Below, in pieces: positions 51,061-60,568 of a stretch of 64,000 bases of DNA. The position numbers were made by a program, and so were the translations under genes. The DNA lies in assembly GCF_041200175.1 (NCBI RefSeq), contig NZ_CP165727.1:372001-436000 (forward strand), read 5' to 3'. Position 1 is the stretch's first letter, and each line of letters opens with the position of its first letter. The notes under the pieces were generated by a model that saw only the letters and a program-made list of their open reading frames with translations, had not been told where the DNA came from and searched no databases. This stretch comes from Streptomyces sp. R33. Its GTDB lineage: Bacteria; Actinomycetota; Actinomycetes; Streptomycetales; Streptomycetaceae.

Positions 51061-52201
51061 GGTCGAATGCTCTCGTCGTCGGCTCGAAGTGGGTCCTGCC
51101 GAGCGCCGCGAACCTCTCGGCCAGTTGTTCTAGGCTGACCTTCCGGCTCCACGTGGGGTCGCCGGCTGCAGGATCCGTGGTCATGCGGTTGATTTCGATG
51201 CGCGCGTCGGATGCGACCGAGAGGTCGACCGTCTTCTTGTCTGCATTCCGGATGTAGACGTCGTTCGGCGCACGGCCGATCCCGTCTGCCTTCGCGGCTG
51301 CCTGGGCTTCGGCTCCGGTGAGGTATTCGATCTCGTCGACGGTCAGGGTGTGCGCTTGCGGGTCCACGTTCTTGATGTACACCTGGTGCGTGCCGTCGGC
51401 GAGGGCAGCGGCCGGCGCGGCGGAGACCGTCGGCGGTGGTGTTGGTGATGTCTTCGGTGTCGGCGATGGCGACGGTTCCGTGGGGTGGACCTCGACGTGC
51501 TTGGCGTCCGGGGACGCGGGGATGGTGAGTTCTTTGAGGGCCGTGGTGAGTTCCGCGGAGGTGGTGACGAACCGGGGTGCGGGAGCCTTGGCCGCGGTGG
51601 CGAGTCGGGCGAGGGGCTGCTGTTGCTCCTGAGGGATCTTGTAGCCGACGAACCGGAAGTCCAGCCGGACCCCGCTGTCCTGAGCCTTCGTGGCGACGGC
51701 GCGCTCGAGTGCGGCCCGGTCCGCCGTGCAGGCGTCGACTCCGTGCGAGGTCACCACGATGATCCGGTTGCTCTTGCTCCCACGGAACGGGTAACGGCCG
51801 GAGAATTCGCCGATCGCGGCCAGGAGGCCGCTCTCCAGGGTGGGTTGGCCCGACGGGGTCAGTGTGCGCACCGAGGTGTTGATCTTCCGGGCCTGCCCTG
51901 TGCCGGGCTCCACGATCGACTCGGTGTTGTGCCTGTCGCCGCACGTGCCGCCGAAGCGGCGCAGGGACAGGGAGTCCGCGTCGGCGGAGTTCTGAGCCGC
52001 GGAGCCGACGGCGTTGGTGATCGCGACGAAGTCCTCGTCGCTCTTGGTCTGCGAGGTGTCGATGAGGAACGCGGTACGGACGTCCGGGATCGCCTGGAGG
52101 ATGAAGAAGGCGGCGACGCTGATCAGCAGCGCGGCGGCGAGGGACACGGTCAGCAGGACGCGCGACCGTCGTATGCGGCGCGGGAGCGGGTCAGGTGGCA
52201 T
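51008..52201 (-). CDS. Membrane-anchored von Willebrand A-like protein
   Basis: A 397-residue protein. N-terminal Arg-rich start, then one membrane anchor (LLTVSLAAALLISVAAFFIL). A VWA-like domain covers residues about 45-230: RTAFLIDTSQTKSDEDFVAI (D-T-S in place of DxSxS), then LTPSGQPTLESGLLAAIGEF (T-based MIDAS element) and SNRIIVVTSHGVDACTADRA. A Pro/Thr/Ser linker (PTEPSPSPTPKTSPTPPPTV) leads to a C-terminal domain (GTHQVYIKNVDPQAHTLTVD). GGAG precedes the ATG at 52201. Extracytoplasmic, function unknown, perhaps adhesion or complex assembly. Confidence 0.78.
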   Translation of the reverse strand: MPPDPLPRRIRRSRVLLTVSLAAALLISVAAFFILQAIPDVRTAFLIDTSQTKSDEDFVAITNAVGSAAQNSADADSLSLRRFGGTCGDRHNTESIVEPGTGQARKINTSVRTLTPSGQPTLESGLLAAIGEFSGRYPFRGSKSNRIIVVTSHGVDACTADRAALERAVATKAQDSGVRLDFRFVGYKIPQEQQQPLARLATAAKAPAPRFVTTSAELTTALKELTIPASPDAKHVEVHPTEPSPSPTPKTSPTPPPTVSAAPAAALADGTHQVYIKNVDPQAHTLTVDEIEYLTGAEAQAAAKADGIGRAPNDVYIRNADKKTVDLSVASDARIEINRMTTDPAAGDPTWSRKVSLEQLAERFAALGRTHFEPTTRAFDLTMTNGRVGALHEKWRP

Positions 52202-52457
52202 GAGGTCTCCGTCGGCTTTCCGCGAAGGGTGGCGTGGAGGTCGTTCACAGCACTCGCCTCGTCGGCGCATTGCACTGCGGCCCGTCACGCAGGTGCCGCG
52301 TGGCTCTCCTGCAGCGGCCTTCCGGCTTCACCTCCTCCTGCTGCACGCAGATTCTCCCCAGGGGCGGAACAGGGAAACCGGCCCCGTTGCCTCCTCAGCG
52401 CGCTTCGCCAGTCCCCGCCGCCGGATCGTCCCTCGGGAGCCTCGCGGTGACCGGTCG

Positions 52458-52691
52458 CCATTGACGCGGGAGCGCCGCAAGCAGCTGGAGGAGATCGAGC
52501 CCGCCAGCGAGGACGAGAAGCCGAAACCGCGCACCAGCCAGACCGACAAGTGGGCTATGTACGTCAACGCCGCCGCCCAGTTCTTCGAGCGCGAGGGACA
52601 CTTGGTGGTTCCCCGCAACCACGCCGAGGCGATCACCCTCGGCGGCGACGGCCAAGCGCAGCCGGACGTAACGCTGAAGCTCGGGACGTGA
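52458..52691 (+). pseudogene. Helicase-associated (HA) domain remnant
   Basis: The frame gives LTRERRKQLEEIEPASEDEK then PKPRTSQTDKWAMYVNAAAQ and FFEREGHLVVPRNHAEAITL. These are pieces of the HA repeats of Streptomyces helicase-associated proteins ('LTP.RR.QLE.I' and 'A...FFEREGHL.VPR.H.E'), joined by a deletion inside. No helicase domain is present. Confidence 0.75.
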
Positions 52692-53214
52692 GTCGATAGC
52701 CAGCGCCGCCGGGCCGCGTCACCCCGGCTGGTGCGACGTCCTCGAGCTGCGCGCAGACATACCGCCGAGCCGCGTAGTTGCGGCGGGGAAGGCCGCCGAC
52801 GCGAACCCGATGATGCGGTCGTTCGTCGACAGCGCGACCGCCGACTACCGCCCTTGAGCTCCGAGATGCGCGGTCGCCGCTCTTCCGGGCACTGCTGAGG
52901 GACTCATGACCTGACAGCGTGCCGGACGCCTCGAGTCGAGTCGAAGAACAGACGCGGTCTCTTCGGTGGGTCATGGCGGCGACCTTGTCCGCTATGGGAC
53001 GGAGCGTCGGTTGCCTTGGCCGAGGAGTCCCACCCCGGTTGCCCTTTCCGCCCACGGGGAGGTGAAGGTGCGTTGCCCGAAGACGCACAAAGCCTGCCCC
53101 TCGGTGCCGTGTTGACGCATCTCTCCTACGGATCGGCCATCAGGGGCGTGTTTCACTTGCCTGACCGCCTGTCGGACAGCCCGCTTCATGAAAGCGCGAG
53201 GTGACGAAGGATCC
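52692..53214. other. No supported gene
   Basis: A short frame ADIPPSRVVAAGKAADANPM ending before 52860 looks like a protein scrap. Otherwise empty. The promoter of the DUF4157 gene should lie toward 53150-53200. Confidence 0.4.
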
Positions 53215-55368
53215 ATGATCTCCGCGAAGGACAAGAACTCCACGGCCAAGCGCGATCCTGCGCCCCGGCACCGTCCCGCGGCTCCCGCGAGCGCCGCCGA
53301 TCAGGGGCTGCTGGGGCTGCAGAACGCGGCGGGGAACGCCGCCGTCGTCCAGATGCTCCGGCAGGCCGGCCATCCGTGGACCCAGGAACGGCACGAGCAC
53401 AGCGACAGCTGCGGTCACCGGGCAGAGGCGGCAGTGGTGCAACGTTCCACCGCCCACGATGTCTTGCGGGGGCCCGGGCGACCGTTGGACGACACCACCC
53501 GGTCCGAGATGGAATCACGTCTGGGTGCCGACTTCTCGGACGTACGCCTCCACACCGACAGCTCCGCGAAGCGGTCCGCGGCCGAGCTGGGCGCTCGCGC
53601 CTACACGTCGGGAAGCCACGTGATCATCGGAGAGGGCGGGAGCGACAAGCACACGCTCGCCCATGAGCTGACGCACGTGATCCAGCAGCGGCAGGGGGCC
53701 GTCGCGGGCACCGACAACGGCGCGGGCCTGCGGGTGAGCGATCCCTCGGACCGTTTCGAGCGCGCGGCCGAGGCCAACGCCCGGGCCGTAATGAGCCGTC
53801 CGGTGCCCGCGCGGTCGCCCGAAGTCCAGCGTTCCGTCGTCCCCGAGGCGCGGACGGCGCTGGCGGCGCCCGTACAGCGGGCCGTCGTGGTGGGCAGGCG
53901 GATCTACTCCAACTCCCATCCTCAGGCGCACGAGAAGAACCCAGAACCGCTGTGGAAGCAGCTGGAGAACTGGGTCCAGAACGAGCCTGCCGGGCGCCAG
54001 TCCGAGTTTCGGAAACATGGGTCGGCTCTGAAGAAGCAGTTGACCAAGTGGGTCGACGACCTGGGGGCGGGCGAGAAGAACACCCAGGGCGGCTCCGGCC
54101 ATCACCATCCGGTGTACGGCCGCAAGATCCGCAACCACAGCTTCCCCGACGTCGAGCAGCTCTACCAGAGCCTGTTGGGCTGGGTGGTGCAGAAGCCGGG
54201 GCGCCACCGTGAGAAGGAACTCGCCCAACAGGTGAAGGGAAACGACGAGATCGAGGTCTATCTCGACATTCTTCTGGCCCGAGTTCACCGCTGGATCACC
54301 GAGCTCGCCCTGAAGCCGCTGGATCCGGGCAAACACCAGCAGATCATCCAAGAGCTCCAGACCGGTCTCGTGAACCAGCAGGAGTACGGTACCTACCGGA
54401 CCCACTTCGACATCACGGCGGCCGCGCGCAACCCCGCAGTGAAGACGGGAATCAACGGCAACATGCTCGCCGTACTGGGGCATCCGGAAAAGTACAGCAT
54501 GCGTGACAAGGTCGTGGTCCTGCACGATGTGATGGAGTACTTCCTCGCCGCACGCCACGGTGCGGCGACCGCGGGCAGCGGTCTCCTCGGCGCCCCGACC
54601 GCGGACCAGAAGCGCGGGACCTCGAAGGTGGACCTGTTCGGCAACCGGTCCACGACGGTGGCCAGCAAGGGAATGCACGTCGACCGCAATGTCGGCTTCA
54701 TCACCCGCGACGAGAAGGACCCCACGACCGTGCTGGCCCGGGACTACAAGGTCCCCGTCTGGGTGGGCCAGTCGGAGACGACCGCGCGCATGTTGAACCT
54801 CGGTGCTGTGGCCGGTGGCGACAACGTCGAGCTCGGCGCCGCCGCGTGGGCGCTGTTCGCCTTCTGGCGCCTCGACTACGACCACACCGTCACCTTGGGC
54901 TACCACACGCTCCACGAGGTGCTCGACATCGCGAACAATTTCGGGGTTCCGTACAACCTGCTGCAGCCGGAGCAGGGACTGCGGGGGTACCAGCCGGGCA
55001 GTCTCCTCCACAACCTGAGGGGTTGGCACAACCATATGGAGGACGAGGTGGACAAGCTGGAGAAGCCCGTCGAGGAGTACGACAAGCGCGCGTTCGGTGC
55101 AGGCCTCACCCCTCTGACCCGATCCCTCACTCGCCTCGAACGCCTGGTGACCGCCCTCGCCCGGGTGTCCGCCGAGGTCCACAGCGCCGAACAGGCGGGG
55201 CGGCGCGAGGAACGGCAGGGCGCCTTGCGTGAGTTCGCGATGCTCTGCCAGCAGGCCATCAGACTGTACCAGACGATCTGCAACGCCCTCAAGGCGGCGC
55301 CCCCGCCGCTGCCCGCGCAGGCGGGCGCGCCAGGCGCCGTACCCACTGCTCCCGCCGCGATCCCGTAG
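53215..55368 (+). CDS. DUF4157 protein, candidate CIS-linked effector
   Basis: A 717-residue protein. N-terminal motif GLLGLQNAAGNAAVVQMLRQ, then the DUF4157 domain: DDTTRSEMESRLGADFSDVR, LHTDSSAKRSAAELGARAYT and TLAHELTHVIQQRQGA, with an intact HELTH zinc-peptidase motif. The remaining 530 residues are unassigned, mostly helical (VRVSAEVHSAEQ-type coils near the end), with HDVMEYFLAARHGAATAGSG in the middle. It has no signal peptide. ATG 53215 follows AAGGA, while ATG 53188 has none. It converges on the 1707-residue protein next to the CIS genes. DUF4157 proteins are a known companion of extracellular CIS. Effector status is inference. Confidence 0.85.
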   Translation: MISAKDKNSTAKRDPAPRHRPAAPASAADQGLLGLQNAAGNAAVVQMLRQAGHPWTQERHEHSDSCGHRAEAAVVQRSTAHDVLRGPGRPLDDTTRSEMESRLGADFSDVRLHTDSSAKRSAAELGARAYTSGSHVIIGEGGSDKHTLAHELTHVIQQRQGAVAGTDNGAGLRVSDPSDRFERAAEANARAVMSRPVPARSPEVQRSVVPEARTALAAPVQRAVVVGRRIYSNSHPQAHEKNPEPLWKQLENWVQNEPAGRQSEFRKHGSALKKQLTKWVDDLGAGEKNTQGGSGHHHPVYGRKIRNHSFPDVEQLYQSLLGWVVQKPGRHREKELAQQVKGNDEIEVYLDILLARVHRWITELALKPLDPGKHQQIIQELQTGLVNQQEYGTYRTHFDITAAARNPAVKTGINGNMLAVLGHPEKYSMRDKVVVLHDVMEYFLAARHGAATAGSGLLGAPTADQKRGTSKVDLFGNRSTTVASKGMHVDRNVGFITRDEKDPTTVLARDYKVPVWVGQSETTARMLNLGAVAGGDNVELGAAAWALFAFWRLDYDHTVTLGYHTLHEVLDIANNFGVPYNLLQPEQGLRGYQPGSLLHNLRGWHNHMEDEVDKLEKPVEEYDKRAFGAGLTPLTRSLTRLERLVTALARVSAEVHSAEQAGRREERQGALREFAMLCQQAIRLYQTICNALKAAPPPLPAQAGAPGAVPTAPAAIP

Positions 55369-55410
55369 TGCCCGACCTGCGCGCCGGGGCCGGGCCGCCG
55401 CCCCTGATCC

Positions 55411-58400
55411 CTAGGAGACAGGCGGGGGCACGGCCGGGCCCAGGTGGTTTCCGACGTCCTGCAGCCGGTCGCCCTGGGCAGCCAGCATGCGGCGGACCAC
55501 GGGCTCCGGCATGCGGATCACCACCGGCTGCGCGAGGGTCGTCTCCCGCACGGCCGTGGTCGCGCGGCCCCGGACCCTGCCGGTCACCTTGGCCACCACC
55601 CGGACGTCCAGCGTGAACTGGACCAGGACCGCCTTCATCTTCGGCTTGTGCAGCGGCATCGAGCCGGAGGAGTTCGCCGTGGCCTCGGTCGCGCCGCCCG
55701 AACCACCCGTGTTGCCCATCAGCTGGTTGAGGCGGAACTCGGTGGCGTTGAGCACCCCCGCACCGAAGACCGGGCGGGCGGCCCTGCCGTGGTCGGCGGA
55801 GCTCAGGCCGTCCGCCTGCGTGGGGCGGGGCGCCTCCAGATGGCTCTGGCCGACCGTCTCGAAGGTCATCTTGTCGCCGAGGCCCAGGACCCGCCCGTTG
55901 CGCAGCCGCGCGTGCAGGGAGGCCCGCAGGTCCTGGCCCTCCGCGCCGGAGGCGTGCACCGGTGGCAGGTCTGCGCCGGCAGAAGTGAGCAGCGGCAGCG
56001 CGGCGATCATCCACTCGGTGGACACCGCCTCGTTCAACGCGTACGCCGCGGCCTGTCCCTTGTCGCGGAACCGATCGCCACCGCCCGCCTGCCGGATCGC
56101 CGAGTTCACCAACTCCCGGACTTGCGGCGCCCCTTGAAAACCGTTGACCTGTGCCTCCATCGGAAGCCGTACGCCGGCCGCCCGCCAGGCACCGAGGGCG
56201 ACCCCACCGTCGTCGCGCCCTCCCCGCGCGGCGAGTCGTACGTCGTCCGCCGGGAGCCGCACGCGGGACAGCGCCTCCAAGTCCTTGCGCAGGATGCGAT
56301 GGGCGAGCGTCAGATGCGCCAGCTGGGCGATCTCCAACCGGGTGTTGCCCTTGTACAGTTCGAGACTCGCCCGGATCGGGAGGCGCATCTTGGCCGACTT
56401 CGCGGAGCTGTCCGCGACGGACTTCATACCGAGCTGGGCACGGTTCGCGGCGCCGCTACGCCGCGAACCACCGGACGCGTAGCCGAGGCCAGCCGCGCCG
56501 CCGACGCCTTTCAACTTGCCGGACCCGCCGTCGGGTTTGCCCGATCCGGCGAGGATGCCCTCGATGCCGGTCGCCGCGCCCTCGTCGTGGAAGGAGGCCT
56601 GCTGCACGACGGCCGAGGTGATGTACTCCATGTCCCGGCCGTCGTTCGCGTCGCCCTCGGAGCCCCCGTCGCCCACGCGGCTCACCTTGAACACCGCCCA
56701 GTACGGGGTCTTGCGGCCGTCGAACAGCTCGACGGTGACCCCTCCGTCCATGGCACTGGACAGGATCCCGGCCGAGCCGTCCCGGTCCAGGACGCGCAGC
56801 AGCCGCTGCACGTTGTCGTTGCGGTCGCCCAGCTGCTGCCGGGGCAGCAGGTCGTCGGCGAGGTCCCGGTGCCGGCCCGCGGCGAGGCGGGTGCGCAGTT
56901 GCCCGAGCAGCGGGACGAAGTCCGGCAGTCGCTCGATCATGCCGAAGCCCAGGGCGCGGTCGCTGCCGAGCCTCGAGGCGGGACCCGCGACCCGCGCGGA
57001 CGAGGACGAGGACGTACCCGCCCCTGCTCGGGTGTTGGCCCGCTCGGCGGCGGTCCGGGAGCTTTCCGCCCGGGTCTCGCCCTGCGCCGCTGGCGGGACG
57101 GAGGGGTTCGAGTTCGGCGCGGTGGTGGCGTCCAGCCTCAGTTCCCGCCGGATCCTCGGCGGCAGCTGCGCCTCCGTCAGCCACACCCCCGCTGCGGCCG
57201 GCAGGGTGCGGACGCCCTTCGCCACGTAAGGCCCGCCGCCGGTTGCCTTGACCTCCGCGACCATGTTGACCAGCACGTCGCACAGGACCAGATACAGCGG
57301 GGCCTTCTTCGGGGTATGCGCGTTGCGCTCAACGGTGCCGGACAGACTGAAGGCCTCGGCGGTTCCCTCGCTGGTGGTGCGGAACGTGGACAGGCCCTGG
57401 CCGGTGCGCCACGCGGGGCCGTTCTCGGAGGCGGTGAAGCCGAACTGGACGGTGCTGGAGGTGCCTTGGCCGCTCTGCCCCGCCGACTGGTGTCCGCCGA
57501 GCACGAAGGTCTCGGTGCCCGGGCCCGCGCCCTTGTGCAGGAACTTCGGGTTGGCCAGGGAAAGCCGGGTGCCGACCGCGCCGTTCAGGCCCGCGAGGCG
57601 CCGCGGATAGCGGAGGTTCTTCACCACCCAGCCAGAGGACGCGGCCTGCCGCAGCGCGCCCTGGATGGCCCGCTCGCCGAACCGCTCCTCGATCGCCAAA
57701 CGCGGGGCGAGCCCCTCCGTGGCCAGCGCCGGGTCCTCGCGCAGGCCCTTGTTGCGGGCGGCCGCCCGGGACAGCAGCTGGAGAGCGAGGTCCCGGACGG
57801 GCTCCCCGTCGAGGGTCTCCACCAGCTGCCAGTCCCGCAGCAGGGACCCGGTGGAGGGCTGCGGGGTGAGCGCGGCCAGGTCGCCGATGCCCTCGGCGTT
57901 GAAGTCGTGCTCGGGAGCGGCGGCCTGGCCCCGGCGCGCCGCGGCCACCGCGTCGAGCCGTTCCTTGCCCGCCTGGTCCACCGTGAACTCGGCCGGGGTG
58001 AGCAGCCGCACGTCCTGGGGCCCGAGGTTCATGTACGCCATCGTCTCGGCCTGCGGGACCGTCCGGCCGGGCGCGTCGGGAGTGAGGCTCCGGGCGAGTT
58101 TGCGGGGCCGGGAGGTCATGGTGACCTCCACGTCGAGGTTCAGGGCGGCCCCGAAGGCGCTCGCCGTGTCGGAGCCGTTGGCCACGATGTCCGTACGGCC
58201 GGTGGGGCCCGCCTGGTTGCGGCGGGTGCCGATGCCGTGCCTCTCGTAGCGGGCCGCGCCGGTCAGCACGCCGGGGACCAGACGGGCCTGGCCCAGGACG
58301 AGTCCGCCGATCGACCGCAAACTGCTGCGCCCGCTCTGCGCATTGCCCGAGACACCGGAGTGGCTGCGCACCGACCAGTCCTTGATGTCGCCCTGGTAGG

Positions 58401-60534
58401 AGGTGCCGCCCAGTGCGCCCTTCACGAGGAGCTGCACATCGTGGGCGTGCAGGCTCGTCTTGCGGCGCAGCCGCACCCGGATTCCGGTGGACAGCAACTG
58501 GTCTTTGTTGATGCGGAGGTTGGTCTCCGAGAGGGCGGTCGTCAGCTCGCGGTGGTTGCGCCGCTGGGCCTCGGCCTCCTCGCCGCTGAGGTCGGCGGCC
58601 GGAGGGGTGGCGCCGAAGGCGGGAAGGTAGCCGGCCAGCCGGGGGTCGGTGGCGAACAGGTCGCGCACCGCCCGCACCATGGGACCGGTGTCGAGCCCGC
58701 TGAGCGCGACGCTCGAACCCTTGCCGCCGAAGGGGAGGTGCCGCTCGACGTCCACCTCGTCGCCGTTCTCGTCCGTCCTCGTGGGCTTCCTGACGAAGTC
58801 CCCGGCCTCCATTCCCGACGGTAACGGCAGACCGAACGCCTTCGCCTCGTCGGCCCGCAGGCTGATCCACACGTTCATCGAGTGCCCGGCCACCCGGGTT
58901 CCCGGGCGCAGGACCATGTCCGGCGAGCGCGCTCCCGTACCTTCCACGGTGAACCTCACCGTCCCGAGGTAGAGCGCCTTCTCGCCCCGGACCTCGGCGC
59001 CCTGCCGGCTGGAGACGGTCTGGTCGGTCACGGTGAAGCGCGCCTTGCGGGCGGCCGCGACCGGCATGGCGGTGGCCCGCACGACGGCCGCGTTGCCCGA
59101 CGCCCCGACGCCGATCGCCGGGCCCGCTCCGCCCTGGACGGACCGCCCCTTGCCCGCGCTCTCCGTGACCGAGGTCTGCGTCTGCTGGTGGGTGCGCAGC
59201 TGGGTCTTGCCGGTGCTCCAGGCGGGCGAAAGGCCCGTGATCGCGGCGCGCAGGTGGTAGCTGCCCACCGTCGTGCCGTCCTTGGCCTGCAGGTCCTCGC
59301 CGACCACGCCGTCGCGCAGCAGCCGGGGCAGGTCCTCCAGGACGGTGGCCGTGGAGGTCGCCGCGTACAGCCGGGCCCGGCCGGGCGCGCCGGATTCGGT
59401 GATGGAAGGGTGCAGGACGGAGGCGACGGCGTCGAAGAGGCCATGACCACCTTGGTGTGGGGCGGCGCTGTCGGTCACGGCGACGGGGGCCAGGGAGTCC
59501 GCGAGGGAGACGGCCCGGGCGGTGGCCGCCGCCAGGGGCCGCGGCGGGCTGGGGGCGCCAGCCACGGTCGGGACGAGGTGCTCGGTCGGCACGCGCTGGG
59601 TGAGCGTGCCGGAGCCCCGGTAGGTCTCCGCGGTCCCGGCGCCGTGTTTCTTGATCCGTACCTCGTAGCCCACCTTACGCGGCACCTCGACCGAGCCCTT
59701 GTCACTGCGCAGCACGCGGGGTTCGGCCACGTTCCGCTGGCGGCGGGACTCGCGGGAGGACTGCCAGGGCTGGAGGCTGCCCGTGCCGGCGCCGCCGAGC
59801 CACAGCCCCGGGACGACGGGTGCGAGGCCGAAGGCCAGGCCGCCGGCGCCCTTGCTCGACGACCCGCCGGCCGTGGCGCTCGCGGTGGCGGCGGTGTTGT
59901 GCTGGACGTCGACCTTGGTGTCCTTGCCCTCGGGGTCCTCCAGTTCGGCCTGCGGCAGCCCTCCGGGGCCCGTCGGGGCGGCGGCCGGAAGGTCCTTGTA
60001 GAAGACGGGTGGCCGGTCGTCGGGTGCCCGCCGGATGCGGACGGTGACGTCGTACCACTCCGCGCCCGTCCTGCCCTGCACGGCGAAGGCGCGGCCGGAC
60101 CCGTAGAAGCACTCCGGTCGTCCGGCCAGCTCGCTCGCGACGTCGGCGACGGTGCCGTCGCCGTGCCCGACCGCTGCGGCGATCGCGTGGCTCACGAAGG
60201 AGTCCCCCGTCAGCCCGTACGCCGTGGAGAGCCCTCCCGCCTGGAGGTCCATGAGGTACGACGGCAGCTCGAACCCGGTCTCCGTGCGTTCCTCGATGCC
60301 GGCCAGCGCGGGGCGGGGCCGTTGCTGCGGCGCGGGCCGGGGGGCGCCGTTCCGCGCCCGCCGCACCGCGTTCGCCGTGGCCGCGTTCCCCGCCGACTGC
60401 TGGAAGGCGAGCAGGGCGTGGGGATCGGCGGCGGGTGCGGGTGCGGAGGTGGGTGGCCTGGTGGGGCGGGGCACCCGGGGGCCCTGATGGGAGTCGCCGG
60501 CCCGGCCGTTGCCCGGCTGTGGTTGAGTCCGCAC
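55411..60534 (-). CDS. Giant repeat protein (1707 aa) of the CIS locus, candidate effector
   Basis: Starts at GTG with GGAG five bases upstream. After a Pro-rich lead comes ALLAFQQSAGNAATANAVRR (residues 40-59), like the start of the DUF4157 protein. The rest is beta-rich with about six degenerate modules at roughly 270-residue spacing. Each has a Ser/Gly/Ala-rich glycine-zipper-like stretch between strands, for example AATASATAGGSSSKGAGGLA near 225, ESAGKGRSVQGGAGPAIGVG near 460 and NQLMGNTGGSGGATEATANS near 1615. No signal peptide, membrane helix or named toxin domain is recognised. It is the last gene of the leftward CIS run and lies 34 bases after the zinc-ribbon gene. Cargo, spike-like or structural roles remain open. 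Confidence 0.75.
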   Translation of the reverse strand: MRTQPQPGNGRAGDSHQGPRVPRPTRPPTSAPAPAADPHALLAFQQSAGNAATANAVRRARNGAPRPAPQQRPRPALAGIEERTETGFELPSYLMDLQAGGLSTAYGLTGDSFVSHAIAAAVGHGDGTVADVASELAGRPECFYGSGRAFAVQGRTGAEWYDVTVRIRRAPDDRPPVFYKDLPAAAPTGPGGLPQAELEDPEGKDTKVDVQHNTAATASATAGGSSSKGAGGLAFGLAPVVPGLWLGGAGTGSLQPWQSSRESRRQRNVAEPRVLRSDKGSVEVPRKVGYEVRIKKHGAGTAETYRGSGTLTQRVPTEHLVPTVAGAPSPPRPLAAATARAVSLADSLAPVAVTDSAAPHQGGHGLFDAVASVLHPSITESGAPGRARLYAATSTATVLEDLPRLLRDGVVGEDLQAKDGTTVGSYHLRAAITGLSPAWSTGKTQLRTHQQTQTSVTESAGKGRSVQGGAGPAIGVGASGNAAVVRATAMPVAAARKARFTVTDQTVSSRQGAEVRGEKALYLGTVRFTVEGTGARSPDMVLRPGTRVAGHSMNVWISLRADEAKAFGLPLPSGMEAGDFVRKPTRTDENGDEVDVERHLPFGGKGSSVALSGLDTGPMVRAVRDLFATDPRLAGYLPAFGATPPAADLSGEEAEAQRRNHRELTTALSETNLRINKDQLLSTGIRVRLRRKTSLHAHDVQLLVKGALGGTSYQGDIKDWSVRSHSGVSGNAQSGRSSLRSIGGLVLGQARLVPGVLTGAARYERHGIGTRRNQAGPTGRTDIVANGSDTASAFGAALNLDVEVTMTSRPRKLARSLTPDAPGRTVPQAETMAYMNLGPQDVRLLTPAEFTVDQAGKERLDAVAAARRGQAAAPEHDFNAEGIGDLAALTPQPSTGSLLRDWQLVETLDGEPVRDLALQLLSRAAARNKGLREDPALATEGLAPRLAIEERFGERAIQGALRQAASSGWVVKNLRYPRRLAGLNGAVGTRLSLANPKFLHKGAGPGTETFVLGGHQSAGQSGQGTSSTVQFGFTASENGPAWRTGQGLSTFRTTSEGTAEAFSLSGTVERNAHTPKKAPLYLVLCDVLVNMVAEVKATGGGPYVAKGVRTLPAAAGVWLTEAQLPPRIRRELRLDATTAPNSNPSVPPAAQGETRAESSRTAAERANTRAGAGTSSSSSARVAGPASRLGSDRALGFGMIERLPDFVPLLGQLRTRLAAGRHRDLADDLLPRQQLGDRNDNVQRLLRVLDRDGSAGILSSAMDGGVTVELFDGRKTPYWAVFKVSRVGDGGSEGDANDGRDMEYITSAVVQQASFHDEGAATGIEGILAGSGKPDGGSGKLKGVGGAAGLGYASGGSRRSGAANRAQLGMKSVADSSAKSAKMRLPIRASLELYKGNTRLEIAQLAHLTLAHRILRKDLEALSRVRLPADDVRLAARGGRDDGGVALGAWRAAGVRLPMEAQVNGFQGAPQVRELVNSAIRQAGGGDRFRDKGQAAAYALNEAVSTEWMIAALPLLTSAGADLPPVHASGAEGQDLRASLHARLRNGRVLGLGDKMTFETVGQSHLEAPRPTQADGLSSADHGRAARPVFGAGVLNATEFRLNQLMGNTGGSGGATEATANSSGSMPLHKPKMKAVLVQFTLDVRVVAKVTGRVRGRATTAVRETTLAQPVVIRMPEPVVRRMLAAQGDRLQDVGNHLGPAVPPPVS

Positions 60535-60568
60535 GCTGCTCCGCCCTCTCCGATGTCCCGACCGAGTG

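Noticed and set aside
55444..58824. A 1126-codon forward frame opposite the 1707-residue protein
   Set aside because: It is an antisense by-product of high-GC codons, rich in Arg/Gly/Val repeats with no recognisable domain. The reverse frame has a start site, the AGNAA motif and operon context.
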